A DNA stretch of 64,000 bases from JACDER01 sp963717765 (GTDB taxonomy: Bacteria; Actinomycetota; Thermoleophilia; Gaiellales; Gaiellaceae). Every line of letters starts with the position of its first letter. Position 1 is the first letter of the stretch. Under the pieces are notes generated by a model. It ran no database searches and was not told the DNA's origin. It saw only the letters and a list, made by a program, of their open reading frames with translations. Shown one piece after another: positions 50,774 to 58,715 of the stretch. The position numbers and the translations under genes are program-made. The stretch is from contig CAVQWX010000003.1 in the NCBI GenBank assembly GCA_963717765.1, positions 558,001 through 622,000 of the forward strand, in the 5' to 3' direction.

Positions 50774-51349
50774 ATGCCGGTTCGCTTCGACTGCCAGAAC
50801 TGCGGTGAGCCGTGGTGGGCGCCGCCGGCGAATGGCTGCCCCCGCTGCGGATACGACGCGCGCGCCATCCCCGATCCGATCATCTGGACGTGCGGGCAGG
50901 TCGCGGGAACGCGAATCTGGATCACGGGCCAGATGCGGACGCCGCCGCGCTTCGACGGCTTCGTCCTCCGCGGCTTCGACACCTTTGTCGACGTGGCCGG
51001 CGACGCCCACTACGTCTGGCGCCCGGACGAGCGCATGGTCGAGGTGGTGGGCGTGCGCTACGTACGCATCCCGATCGAGGACACGAACGTCGACTTGCCG
51101 GACGAGGCCTTCGAGGCCGTCTCCGGTGCGCTCGACTCGGCCGAGGGCGACACGGTTCTCTTCTGCGCCGCCGGGCTCAAGCGCGCGCCGCATCTGCTGT
51201 ACGGCGTGCTGCGCAGGCGGGGCAGCACCGAGGCCGAGGCGTGGAGCCTCGTCCATGCGGCTCGCCCGATGACCGACCGATTTCAGCCGTACATCGACGC
51301 CGCCGAGCGCTGGGCCTCTAGTGGGCGCCGTCGATCTCGTTCTCGATAG
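50774..51349 (+). CDS. Zinc-ribbon protein with CX5R phosphatase-like domain
   Basis: The 191-residue protein begins with a four-cysteine zinc ribbon (C7, C10, C22, C25). It continues with a dual-specificity-phosphatase-like domain whose P-loop is VLFCAAGLKRAPHLL: C131 and R137 fit the CX5R rule. The loop VRIPIEDTNVDLPD may carry the general acid. Substrates could be phosphoproteins, RNA ends or inositol phosphates. The usual HC is FC here. The ATG at 50774 starts the ribbon exactly; longer starts add non-family sequence. Confidence 0.7.
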   Translation: MPVRFDCQNCGEPWWAPPANGCPRCGYDARAIPDPIIWTCGQVAGTRIWITGQMRTPPRFDGFVLRGFDTFVDVAGDAHYVWRPDERMVEVVGVRYVRIPIEDTNVDLPDEAFEAVSGALDSAEGDTVLFCAAGLKRAPHLLYGVLRRRGSTEAEAWSLVHAARPMTDRFQPYIDAAERWASSGRRRSRSR

Positions 51350-51767
51350 CCGTGCGCAGGTTGCCGAGCTGTGTGCGCAAGGACGTCACCCTCTTCGAGC
51401 CGAGCTCCGTCTCCACCGCCTCCGCCAGCGCGCGGAACCGCGGCCGCGCCCTGCGCAGCAGCCTCTCGCCGTCGGGGGAGAGCCGGACGAGGTACGAACG
51501 ACGGTCGTCTGGATTCGGGATCCGCTCCGCGTGGCCGCGCTCCTCCAGCCGGCGCAGCCGAAACAGCACCGTCGAGAGCGGCATCTGCGTCCGCGCGGCG
51601 AGCGCCGTCGGCGTCCACGGTCCCTCCGCGCCGACGAGCACGTACATCGGGTAGTCCTCCGGCGGCAGCCCTGTCCCCTCGAGCGACTGGGCGATGAGGC
51701 GCTCACGAAGCTGATTCGTCACGAAGACGTCCAGCAAGATCGTGTCCGAGCTCGCGTTCTCAGACAT
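51318..51767 (-). CDS. MarR-family transcriptional regulator
   Basis: The 149-residue winged-helix protein has TPTALAARTQMPLSTVLFRL as the recognition region, RRLEERGHAERIPNPDDRRS as the wing with the conserved DxR, and YLVRLSPDGERLL. It is divergent from the propeller gene with only 17 bp between the start codons, so it probably controls both. A 15-bp near-repeat (51771 and 51792) is the candidate operator. Its 3' end overlaps the convergent phosphatase gene by 32 bp. Confidence 0.88.
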   Translation of the reverse strand: MSENASSDTILLDVFVTNQLRERLIAQSLEGTGLPPEDYPMYVLVGAEGPWTPTALAARTQMPLSTVLFRLRRLEERGHAERIPNPDDRRSYLVRLSPDGERLLRRARPRFRALAEAVETELGSKRVTSLRTQLGNLRTAIENEIDGAH

Positions 51768-51770
51768 ACC

Positions 51771-51806
51771 GCAATGTTGTGGTAATGTGGCGCAAGGTTG
51801 TGGTAA
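51771..51806. promoter_or_regulatory. Direct repeats, candidate MarR operator
   Basis: GCAATGTTGTGGTAA (51771-51785) and GCAAGGTTGTGGTAA (51792-51806) differ at one base and are 21 bases apart, two helical turns. They span the start codon of the propeller gene. Confidence 0.45.
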
Positions 51807-52759
51807 CTCTACTGCGCCTCGCGGCTGTCCTCACCGCCCTCGCGTGTGTGTCCGTTGCCGGCGCGGGCGAGTCGCTGAAGGTGCACGTGGGGATCCGTGC
51901 GGAGTTCGCGGTTGCGGCCGCGGGCTCGGTGTGGACGACGAACTCGATCGAGCGCCGGCTCGTGCGCATCGACCCCGCGACGAACCGCGTCTCCGCCCGG
52001 ATCACGCTCAAGGGCAACTACCCGCTCGGAATCTCCTACGGGGCCGGGAGCATCTGGGTCGCCAACCGCTACAGCGGATCGGTAACGCGCGTCAGCACGG
52101 CGACGAACAAGAGAGGCAAGACGATCAAGGTCGGCTTCTCTCCATACGCGATCGCGTATGGGGCGAAAAGCATCTGGGTCACGAACGAGTCGAGCGGAAC
52201 GGTCAGCCGGATCAACCCGGCCCGGAACCGCGTGACGAAGACGATCAGGACCGGCGGCGGCCCGAACGGGCTCGTCGTCGCCTTCGGCTCGGTGTGGGTG
52301 GCGGATTACCGGCTCGGTCGCGTCCTCCGCATCGACCCGGCCCGGAACCGCATCACCGCGAAGCTGAAGCTCGAGCACGCCGACTGGATCACGCCGACCG
52401 CAGACGCGCTGTGGATCTCCAGCGAGACGAACAGGGTCTACCGGCTCGACCCGCAGACGCTCCAGATCACCGCATCCGTCCCCGTCGGACAGAACCCTCT
52501 CGCCTCGGTCGTGATCGGCGGCGAGCTCTGGGTGCCGAACATCGATTCGAACACGGTCTCGGTCGTCGACGTCGCGACCCGCTCGGTCTCTCGCACGATC
52601 TCCGTGGGGCAGGCGCCGATCGCGGTAGTCGCAGAAGCAGGAGATGCCTGGGTCACGTCCGAGGGCGACGGAGACGTGTGGCGACTTCCGCCCACAGCAG
52701 GTCGGCGTTCGGGAGGAGAAAGCTCAGGGACAGGAGCGGCAGCGCCGGCAGCCCCCTGA
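51785..52759 (+). CDS. Exported YVTN/NHL-type beta-propeller protein
   Basis: From the ATG at 51785 the product has 324 residues. Residues 1-26 form a signal peptide (KVVVTLLRLAAVLTALACVS). About seven blades follow, each with a phrase like GAGSIWVANRYSGSVTRV, GAKSIWVTNESSGTVSRI, FGSVWVADYRLGRVLRI or GELWVPNIDSNTVSVV. Such propellers bind ligands or proteins outside the membrane. Its last 107 bases overlap the convergent presenilin-like gene; the final 25 residues (SGGESSGTGAAAPAAP) look like low-complexity tail. Confidence 0.8.
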   Translation: MWRKVVVTLLRLAAVLTALACVSVAGAGESLKVHVGIRAEFAVAAAGSVWTTNSIERRLVRIDPATNRVSARITLKGNYPLGISYGAGSIWVANRYSGSVTRVSTATNKRGKTIKVGFSPYAIAYGAKSIWVTNESSGTVSRINPARNRVTKTIRTGGGPNGLVVAFGSVWVADYRLGRVLRIDPARNRITAKLKLEHADWITPTADALWISSETNRVYRLDPQTLQITASVPVGQNPLASVVIGGELWVPNIDSNTVSVVDVATRSVSRTISVGQAPIAVVAEAGDAWVTSEGDGDVWRLPPTAGRRSGGESSGTGAAAPAAP

Positions 52760-53387
52760 CGTCGAAGTAGACGGCGAGCGCCAGCGTGGCGCCGAACGAG
52801 AGCGTCATGCAGATCCACGTCGCGAGCGGCCGCAGGCCGAAGCGCGCGGCCGCGGCGAGGAAGACAGCGAAGAACAAGAGGTCGGGCATGCCGAGATTCG
52901 CCGACCCGTGCTCGCCGGGCACCGGAAACGCGAACGAGAGCGACGAGAAGAGGTGCGGCTGATGCTCGACGATGTGCTGGGTCGGCCCCTTCCACACCGA
53001 GTAGGCATCGACGAACGGGATGATCACGGCGACGCCCACGACCCAGGCCGCCTGCTCGAAGAAGTTGAGGAACCACCACCCCAGCGCCGTGACGGCTCCT
53101 AGCTTCGCGAATCCCGCCGGCGCGTCCCAGCCAACGACCTGGAAGATGGCGGCAAGCGCGATGAGCGCGACGCCGGCGAGGAACAGGTGGAGCGGCTGGG
53201 CGCGCCAGAGCGGGAGCACGAGGTAGACGAGGAGAAAGACGGCCGGGATGAGGACGAGCGAGATGAACGCGACGTCCCACCAGGTCGATGCCGACCAGAG
53301 CGATCCCGAGATCGAGTAATAGACGGCAAGGAGCGCCGCATCGAGCCCGAAGAGGGCGGCTCTCAGTACGGAGGAAGCTCGGACCAC
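52653..53387 (-). CDS. Presenilin/SPP-like (A22-type) membrane protein
   Basis: From the GTG at 53387 the protein has 244 residues and about eight transmembrane helices. Three blocks line up with presenilins: D127 in IIPFVDAYSVWKGP (YD region of TM6, followed by a similar KGP), D169 in NLGMPDLLFFAVF (GxGD region of TM7) and LPALPLLSLSF at 213-223 (the PAL motif before the last helix). The order and spacing fit. The difference is GMPD for GxGD, a proline replacing the glycine before the aspartate, so activity is uncertain. Its start overlaps the glycosylase-family gene by 25 bp, third in a minus-strand operon. Confidence 0.6.
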   Translation of the reverse strand: MVRASSVLRAALFGLDAALLAVYYSISGSLWSASTWWDVAFISLVLIPAVFLLVYLVLPLWRAQPLHLFLAGVALIALAAIFQVVGWDAPAGFAKLGAVTALGWWFLNFFEQAAWVVGVAVIIPFVDAYSVWKGPTQHIVEHQPHLFSSLSFAFPVPGEHGSANLGMPDLLFFAVFLAAAARFGLRPLATWICMTLSFGATLALAVYFDVRGLPALPLLSLSFLLPNADLLWAEVATRLRRPRT

Positions 53388-53974
53388 CAAGGTCCGACGG
53401 CCTTGAACGCCGACCAGAACCGCGATTTCGCCGCCTGCTCGTCCAGCGACGCGTCGACGTCCGGGACGACGAGCGCCTCGATCGTCGGCGTGAACGGGTG
53501 CAGCTTCCCGGGCTCCTCCGAGACGGGTTCGGAGAGCGGGAAGTGGAGCGCGTTCAGGAACGCGAGGGCGTCGTCGCCCATGACCACGACGAGCTTGGGC
53601 TGAACGATGTGCAGCTCGCGCGTCAGCCACGGCTTCGCCTGCCGGTCGATCGCGCCTTCGAACTTGATCGCGTTCGTCCCGTAGATCGCCATCGGGTCGA
53701 CGTGCAGCCGCTGGAGCGATTTGAGGATCGCCTGCCCCGCGCGCCCGAAGAACGCGACGCCCTCCTGCACCTCGGCCGGCCGCGGCGAGTGCTTGAGCAG
53801 CATGATGTCGCCGAGCGGGTGGCCCGATCCCAGCACGGGAACGGCCCGTTTCCGGGCCGCCGAGCGTTCGATCTCGTGGCCGAGCTCGTTGATCTCGGCT
53901 ATCGCCTTCTTCAGGTACCTGTCGTAGATCTCGTCTGTGGGCACGGGCGCGGAGGTCGTCACGGGGGGCACCAA
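53363..53974 (-). CDS. Divergent uracil-DNA glycosylase superfamily protein
   Basis: The 203-residue protein follows the family 4/5 UDG outline: VLGSGHPLGDIMLLKHSPRP in place of the first catalytic loop, GVAFFGRAGQAI for the conserved FxGRAG block, YGTNAIKFEG and VVVMGDDALAFL. The usual catalytic GEAPG/GExPG is not clear, and there is no iron-sulfur cysteine set, so glycosylase activity is not assured. It begins 12 bases after the GT-PHP gene stop and overlaps the presenilin-like gene start, so all three are co-expressed. Confidence 0.65.
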   Translation of the reverse strand: MVPPVTTSAPVPTDEIYDRYLKKAIAEINELGHEIERSAARKRAVPVLGSGHPLGDIMLLKHSPRPAEVQEGVAFFGRAGQAILKSLQRLHVDPMAIYGTNAIKFEGAIDRQAKPWLTRELHIVQPKLVVVMGDDALAFLNALHFPLSEPVSEEPGKLHPFTPTIEALVVPDVDASLDEQAAKSRFWSAFKAVGPWWSELPPY

Positions 53975-53986
53975 ATCAGTTCTCCT

Positions 53987-55726
53987 CTAGCGGACCCTTT
54001 CCTTGGCTTGCGCGACCCACTTCAGCCCCTGGAGGTAGAGGAGGGACTTCGGGCGGCGCAACACCGTGGCCGTGCGCAGGCTGATCAGGAACTCCTCCGG
54101 CCCGTCGAACGCGCGCATGCGCAGCGCGCCGGTGCCGACGCCGGGGAGGACGTGGGCGTCCGAGCCGGCTCCCATCGTCAGGTTGTACTTGCGAGCGAAG
54201 CGGAGCGCCTCGTCGTTCGAGGCTTCGAAGAGGACGCGCGCGTTGAAGACCTCGAAGACGTCGATGTCGGCCAGATGGCGGTGCAACGTGGCGGCGTCCG
54301 GGACGGTGTGCATGCGGTCGAAGGGGTGGGGGAGGAAGACGAGGCCGTCCTGCTCGCGGATGGCGGCGATCGTGTCCTCGAAGGACATCCCGCGGGGGAT
54401 TTCCTCCTCGAGGAACAGGCCGATGATCTCGCCCTGGCCGTCGGTCTTGACCTCCTCGCCCGGGATGACGATCAGCTTGCGGTGGCGCGCGGCCTCGACG
54501 GCCTCGAGCGCGCCGCCGAACACGTTGTGGTCGGTCACGGCGATCGCCCCGAGCCCTATGTCGTCCGCGTAGTCGACCAGCTCCTGCGGCTCGATCGAGC
54601 AGTCGTGCGACCAGGACGTGTGCATGTGCAGGTCGCAGACGATCCACTCGCGGTCGGCGAGTGGATCGGCGGGCGCGGGCGGCTCTGCGGGACGCCGGCG
54701 CTCGGCAAGGCCGCGGTAGAGGCGGTCGAGGTCGCCGGCGACGGCGGCGAAGCTCTCGCGTTCCGCGTCGGCGCGGCCGCGAGCGGCGCTCTTCTCGCGC
54801 GCCTCGCGGTCCTCCGCCAGCCGGGCGACGGCCGCGGCGGCAAGCTCCGGCTGCTTGCGGACTCCCGGTGGGGCGGCCAGCGCCGCGCCCGCAGCCTGCG
54901 CCTCGAGCCGCACGCGCTGGAGGCCCTCCGGCGAGGGGACGAAGATCATCGCCGAGTTCAGGAGCTTGGCGCGCGCGGCGCCGTCCCTGGCGGTCCGGAC
55001 GTGAACGCGATCGCGCAGCGCCGCGGGAATGAACGGGCGGCCGGCGAGAGGCTTGGTCCGCAGCAGGATCAGCTCCCAACCCGGGAGCTCGCGCATCTCG
55101 CGGACAACCGCGCGCGCGAGCGGGCGGTCGGCGGGCCGCCACTCCAGCACGATCCGCCGGCGCTTCCGTCCGGGACGGAAGAGCGTGGTGTCGACGCCCG
55201 GCGACACGATCCGGTAGTCACCGGGGAACCGCTCGGCGGCTTCGGCTGCGACGACGGGCGAGGTGGCGATGAGCGTGTCGATCCGGGAGAGAAGACGGTC
55301 GCGCTGCGCCTTTCCAGGCGGATACCCGAGCCGCTCGGGCGACGAGAAGGTCGCGACGGCGAGCGCGCGTGCGTCGCGGAGCGCGAGGTACGACAGGCTC
55401 GGGATCCCCGGCTCGAAGCCGTGCACGACGTCGAAGGAGAAACGGCCGAGAGCGTACGAGACCGCCGCGCGCATCCCGACAGGGACGCCGACGCTGCTGC
55501 GGCGTGACACCGGGACGATCGGCCCGATCGCGATCACGTCCGCCTCCTCTCCGTTCAGCAGCGCGCGCCGGCCTGCGGCCAGGTCGCGGGCGCGCCCGGA
55601 GGGGGCGAGAACGGTCACCGTGTGCCCGAGCTTGCGCAGCTCCGCGGCGACCCCCGCCACGTGCTCGTTCACATCGTGAGGCTGCGACCACGCGAACGGC
55701 GTGACCAGGCAAATGCGAAGTGCCAT
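53987..55726 (-). CDS. Glycosyltransferase-PHP phosphoesterase fusion
   Basis: The 579-residue protein joins a GT4/GT-B-type glycosyltransferase (residues 1-350, with MALRICLVTPF, FDVVHGFEPGI, IVSPGVDTTLFRPG and VPSPEGLQRVRLEAQAAG) to a C-terminal PHP-type phosphoesterase. DLHMHTSWSHD lies near 366, AVTDHNVFGG and LPHPFDRMHT follow, and GSDAH is near 520. The GT lacks a clear EX7E catalytic glutamate pair by eye. A TAGAGT box lies 7 bases before the ATG at 55726, so it heads the operon, probably leaderless. Substrates are unknown; the PHP half could act on a sugar phosphate made by the GT half. Confidence 0.82.
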   Translation of the reverse strand: MALRICLVTPFAWSQPHDVNEHVAGVAAELRKLGHTVTVLAPSGRARDLAAGRRALLNGEEADVIAIGPIVPVSRRSSVGVPVGMRAAVSYALGRFSFDVVHGFEPGIPSLSYLALRDARALAVATFSSPERLGYPPGKAQRDRLLSRIDTLIATSPVVAAEAAERFPGDYRIVSPGVDTTLFRPGRKRRRIVLEWRPADRPLARAVVREMRELPGWELILLRTKPLAGRPFIPAALRDRVHVRTARDGAARAKLLNSAMIFVPSPEGLQRVRLEAQAAGAALAAPPGVRKQPELAAAAVARLAEDREAREKSAARGRADAERESFAAVAGDLDRLYRGLAERRRPAEPPAPADPLADREWIVCDLHMHTSWSHDCSIEPQELVDYADDIGLGAIAVTDHNVFGGALEAVEAARHRKLIVIPGEEVKTDGQGEIIGLFLEEEIPRGMSFEDTIAAIREQDGLVFLPHPFDRMHTVPDAATLHRHLADIDVFEVFNARVLFEASNDEALRFARKYNLTMGAGSDAHVLPGVGTGALRMRAFDGPEEFLISLRTATVLRRPKSLLYLQGLKWVAQAKERVR

Positions 55727-55733
55727 TCCGGCC

Positions 55734-55751
55734 ACTCTAGCCAGATAGAGT
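55734..55751. promoter_or_regulatory. Divergent TAGAGT -10 boxes
   Basis: Minus-strand TAGAGT (55734-55739) is 7 bases before the ATG at 55726. Plus-strand TAGAGT (55746-55751) is 6 bases before the ATC at 55758. Confidence 0.5.
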
Positions 55752-55757
55752 CGCGGA

Positions 55758-57233
55758 ATCGATCGCCGGGTTTTCCTCGAGCGGGCAGGCGGTCTGGCGC
55801 TTGGAGCCGGTGCCGTCGGCACCTTGTCTGGCTTCGCCCAGCGCCGGCCGAGCGGGCCGTTCCGGGAGCTGGCGCGCGAGCTGGACGGCTCGGTCGTCCT
55901 GCCCGCGAGCAGTGCCTACGCGCAGGACAAGCTGCTGGTCAACACGCGCTTCGACGCCTCCCATCCGCGCGCCATCGCCTACTGCGAGTCGGCCGAGGAT
56001 GTGCAGAAGACGATCCGCTGGGCGCGCAAGCACGGCATCCACATCGTCCCGCGCTGCGGCGGCCACTCCTACGGCGGGTACTCGACGACGAGCGGCGTCG
56101 TTGTCGACGTCACGCGGATGAAGCGCGTGCGCCCCAGCGGCGCGTCGGCCACGATCGGGGCAGGAGCGCGGCTGATCGATGTGTACGCGCAGCTCCTCGC
56201 GCACGGCGTGACCATCCCGGCCGGCTCGTGCCCGAGCGTCGGGATCTCCGGCCTGACGCTCGGCGGCGGCGCGAGCTACGCGGGCCGGAAGCTCGGACTT
56301 ACGTGCGACAACCTCCGCAGCGTGTCGATCGTCACGGCCGACGGGAAGCTCCGGCAGTGCAGTGCCGGCGAGCATTCCGACCTGTACTGGGCCTGCCGCG
56401 GCGGCGGAGGCGGGAACTTCGGGATCGTGACCGGCTTCCGCTTCCGCACGCACACGGTGGGGAACGTCGCGTACTACCGAGTCGTCTGGCCATGGGCGGA
56501 CGCCGCCGAGGCAATTCGCGCCTGGCAGGCCTTCGCGCCGCACGCGCCCGACGAGCTGTTCGCGACGCTCTTCATGTCCACGACAGCGACCAAGGGGCCG
56601 GGGACGACGCCGGTGATCAGCTCGGGAGGTCAGTTCTTCGGGACGGAGTCGGACCTCGAGAAGCTGATCTTTCCGCTCCTTTCGGCGGGGAGGCCGACGG
56701 ACGGACGAGTCGGGACGCTCTCGTACATGGACGCCGTGCTCCGCTGGGCCGGCTGCCATCCGGTAAGCCAGTGCCGCACGGTGCGCCGCCTGGCCTACAA
56801 GGGGAAGTCCGACTACGTCAATGCGCCGCTCTCGAACGCGGCGATCGCCACGCTCCTCGCCGGGCTCGAGGCGAACCAGCGGAGCACGGCGCTCGGAAAG
56901 GGCGAGCTCCTCTTCGACTCCTACGGCGGCGCGATCAACCGCGTCCCCGCCGCGGCGACGGCGTTCGTCCATCGCAACTCGCTCTTCTCGATCCAGTACT
57001 TCTCGAGCTGGTCAGGCTCGGGCGCGGCGAACCTTGCGTGGATCAGGAGCCTGTACGCGGCCATGCGCCCGTTCGTCTCCGGGTTCGCCTACCAGAACTA
57101 CATCGACCCGGATCTGCGGAGCTGGAAGCACGCGTACTACGGCTCGAACCTGCGACGGCTCGCCGCGGTCAAGCGCAAGTACGACCCGCGGAACGCGTTC
57201 AGGTTCGCGCAGAGCATCCCGCCGCGGATTTAG
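55758..57233 (+). CDS. BBE-type FAD-linked oxidase, Tat-exported, apparent ATC start
   Basis: From ATC 55758 the product has 491 residues. It opens with a Tat-type signal (DRRVFLERAGGLALGAGAVG) matching the start of its downstream paralogue (DRRDLVERGGKAALAAAV). The FAD domain has GGHSYGGYS with the flavin-linking histidine H103, and GSCPSVGISGLTLGGG with C158, the pair used for bicovalent FAD in berberine-bridge-type enzymes. The C-terminus has the BBE signature (YYGSNLRRLAAVKRKYDP). No ATG/GTG is available; the TTG at 55824 would remove the signal. ATC sits 6 bases after TAGAGT, exactly the leaderless spacing used elsewhere. The substrate is unknown. Confidence 0.8.
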   Translation: MDRRVFLERAGGLALGAGAVGTLSGFAQRRPSGPFRELARELDGSVVLPASSAYAQDKLLVNTRFDASHPRAIAYCESAEDVQKTIRWARKHGIHIVPRCGGHSYGGYSTTSGVVVDVTRMKRVRPSGASATIGAGARLIDVYAQLLAHGVTIPAGSCPSVGISGLTLGGGASYAGRKLGLTCDNLRSVSIVTADGKLRQCSAGEHSDLYWACRGGGGGNFGIVTGFRFRTHTVGNVAYYRVVWPWADAAEAIRAWQAFAPHAPDELFATLFMSTTATKGPGTTPVISSGGQFFGTESDLEKLIFPLLSAGRPTDGRVGTLSYMDAVLRWAGCHPVSQCRTVRRLAYKGKSDYVNAPLSNAAIATLLAGLEANQRSTALGKGELLFDSYGGAINRVPAAATAFVHRNSLFSIQYFSSWSGSGAANLAWIRSLYAAMRPFVSGFAYQNYIDPDLRSWKHAYYGSNLRRLAAVKRKYDPRNAFRFAQSIPPRI

Positions 57234-57245
57234 AGTGTGGGCGCG

Positions 57246-58709
57246 ATGGATCGGCGCGATCTCGTCGAGAGAGGCGGCAAGGCGGCCCTCGCCGCCGCCG
57301 TCTTCGGGATCGGCCCGATCTGGACGGAGGTCGCTTCCGCCGGCCCGACCCCGGTGCAGCTGCGCGCCCTCGCGCGGCAGATCCACGGCTCCGTCGTCAC
57401 GCCCTCCAGCCCGGGTTACAACCGCGCGCGGATCGTCCAGGACACGCACTTCAACTCGGCCCGCCCGCGGGCGATCGTGTACTGCGAGTCGACCACGGAC
57501 GTGCAGAAGACGATCGCGTGGGCGCGGAAGAACGGCGTCCGCATCGTTGGCCGCTCCGGCGGGCACTCCTACGGCGGCTACTCGACGACGAGCTCGGGCG
57601 TCGTGGTGGACGTGAGCCGCATGAACTTCGTCCAGCCGCACGGCGGCGGCACCGCGCTGATCGGGGCAGGCTCCCAGCTGATCGACATCTACGCGAAGCT
57701 GAACAACCGGCACCTGATGATCCCGGGCGGCTCCTGCCCGACCGTCGGCATCGCCGGGCTCGCGCTCGGCGGCGGGCACGGCTGGTCCGGACGGAAGTAC
57801 GGGCTCACGTCAGACAACATCCAGCAGCTGACGATCGTCACGGCGGACGGGAAGGCCCGCGTCTGCAACGCACACCAGAACTCGGATCTCTTCTGGGCCT
57901 GCCGCGGGGGCGGGGGCGGCAACTACGGGGTCGTCACGAATTTCACCTTCAAGACGCATCCCGCGAGCAACGTCTCCACCTTCTACGTCAGCTGGCCCTG
58001 GTCGGACGCGGCGCGCGTCTTCAAGGCCTGGCAAGCCTGGGCGCCGCACGCCCCGCAGAGCCTCGGCCTCTCCGTGCTCGTCATGTCGAACGGATCACCG
58101 CCCTCGCTGAGCGCGTCGGGGCAATTCTTCGGCTCGGCGAACGCCCTCCGCTCGCTTATCCGGCCGCTCACGAGCGTCGGCACCGCGCACATCTCGATCA
58201 CTCCGCGCACCTGGATGGGCGCCGTCCTCAACTACGCCTCGTGCAGCTCGGTCGCCCAGTGCCGCGCCATGCCACCCGACACCTTCAAGGCCAAGTCCGA
58301 CTACGCCCAGAGGCCGTTCAGCCCGGCCGGGATCAGGGCGGCGACCCGCGGGATCGAGAACTGGCCGAGAGGGGCGGGCGGGTTCGCGCTCATCCTCGAC
58401 TCGTACGGGGGCGCCATCAACAAGGTGCCGGCCGGCGCGACCGCCTTCGCGCACCGGAACATGCTCTTCTCGATGCAGTACTACGCGAGCCCGGGGTCCG
58501 GCTCCAACCTCGCCGCGCTGAACCGCTATTACCACTCGCTGCGGCCGTACGTCTCGGGCTATGCGTACGTGAACTACATCGATCCGTCGCTGCCGAACTG
58601 GCAGCACGCCTACTACGGCGCCAACTATCCGCGGCTCGTCTCGATAAAGAAGAAGTACGACCCCTCCAACTTCTTCCGCTTCAAGCAGTCCATTCGCCCC
58701 AAGCGCTAA
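57246..58709 (+). CDS. BBE-type FAD-linked oxidase, Tat-exported, tandem paralogue
   Basis: The 487-residue protein is close to its upstream neighbour through the whole length. It has a Tat signal (MDRRDLVERGGKAALAAAVF), SGGHSYGGYS with H107, GSCPTVGIAGLALGGG with C164, and a C-terminal BBE segment (YYGANYPRLVSIKKKYDP). The ATG is 9 bases after TAGAGT, whose TAG is also the stop of the first gene. Tandem duplication with divergence suggests different substrates. Both are probably exported, folded and FAD-loaded, to oxidise sugars or phenolics outside the cell. Confidence 0.88.
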   Translation: MDRRDLVERGGKAALAAAVFGIGPIWTEVASAGPTPVQLRALARQIHGSVVTPSSPGYNRARIVQDTHFNSARPRAIVYCESTTDVQKTIAWARKNGVRIVGRSGGHSYGGYSTTSSGVVVDVSRMNFVQPHGGGTALIGAGSQLIDIYAKLNNRHLMIPGGSCPTVGIAGLALGGGHGWSGRKYGLTSDNIQQLTIVTADGKARVCNAHQNSDLFWACRGGGGGNYGVVTNFTFKTHPASNVSTFYVSWPWSDAARVFKAWQAWAPHAPQSLGLSVLVMSNGSPPSLSASGQFFGSANALRSLIRPLTSVGTAHISITPRTWMGAVLNYASCSSVAQCRAMPPDTFKAKSDYAQRPFSPAGIRAATRGIENWPRGAGGFALILDSYGGAINKVPAGATAFAHRNMLFSMQYYASPGSGSNLAALNRYYHSLRPYVSGYAYVNYIDPSLPNWQHAYYGANYPRLVSIKKKYDPSNFFRFKQSIRPKR

Positions 58710-58715
58710 CACGGG

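Noticed and set aside
49012..50982. 656-codon frame antisense to the helicase gene
   Set aside because: Opposite strand of conserved helicase motifs; composition is typical of a high-GC shadow.
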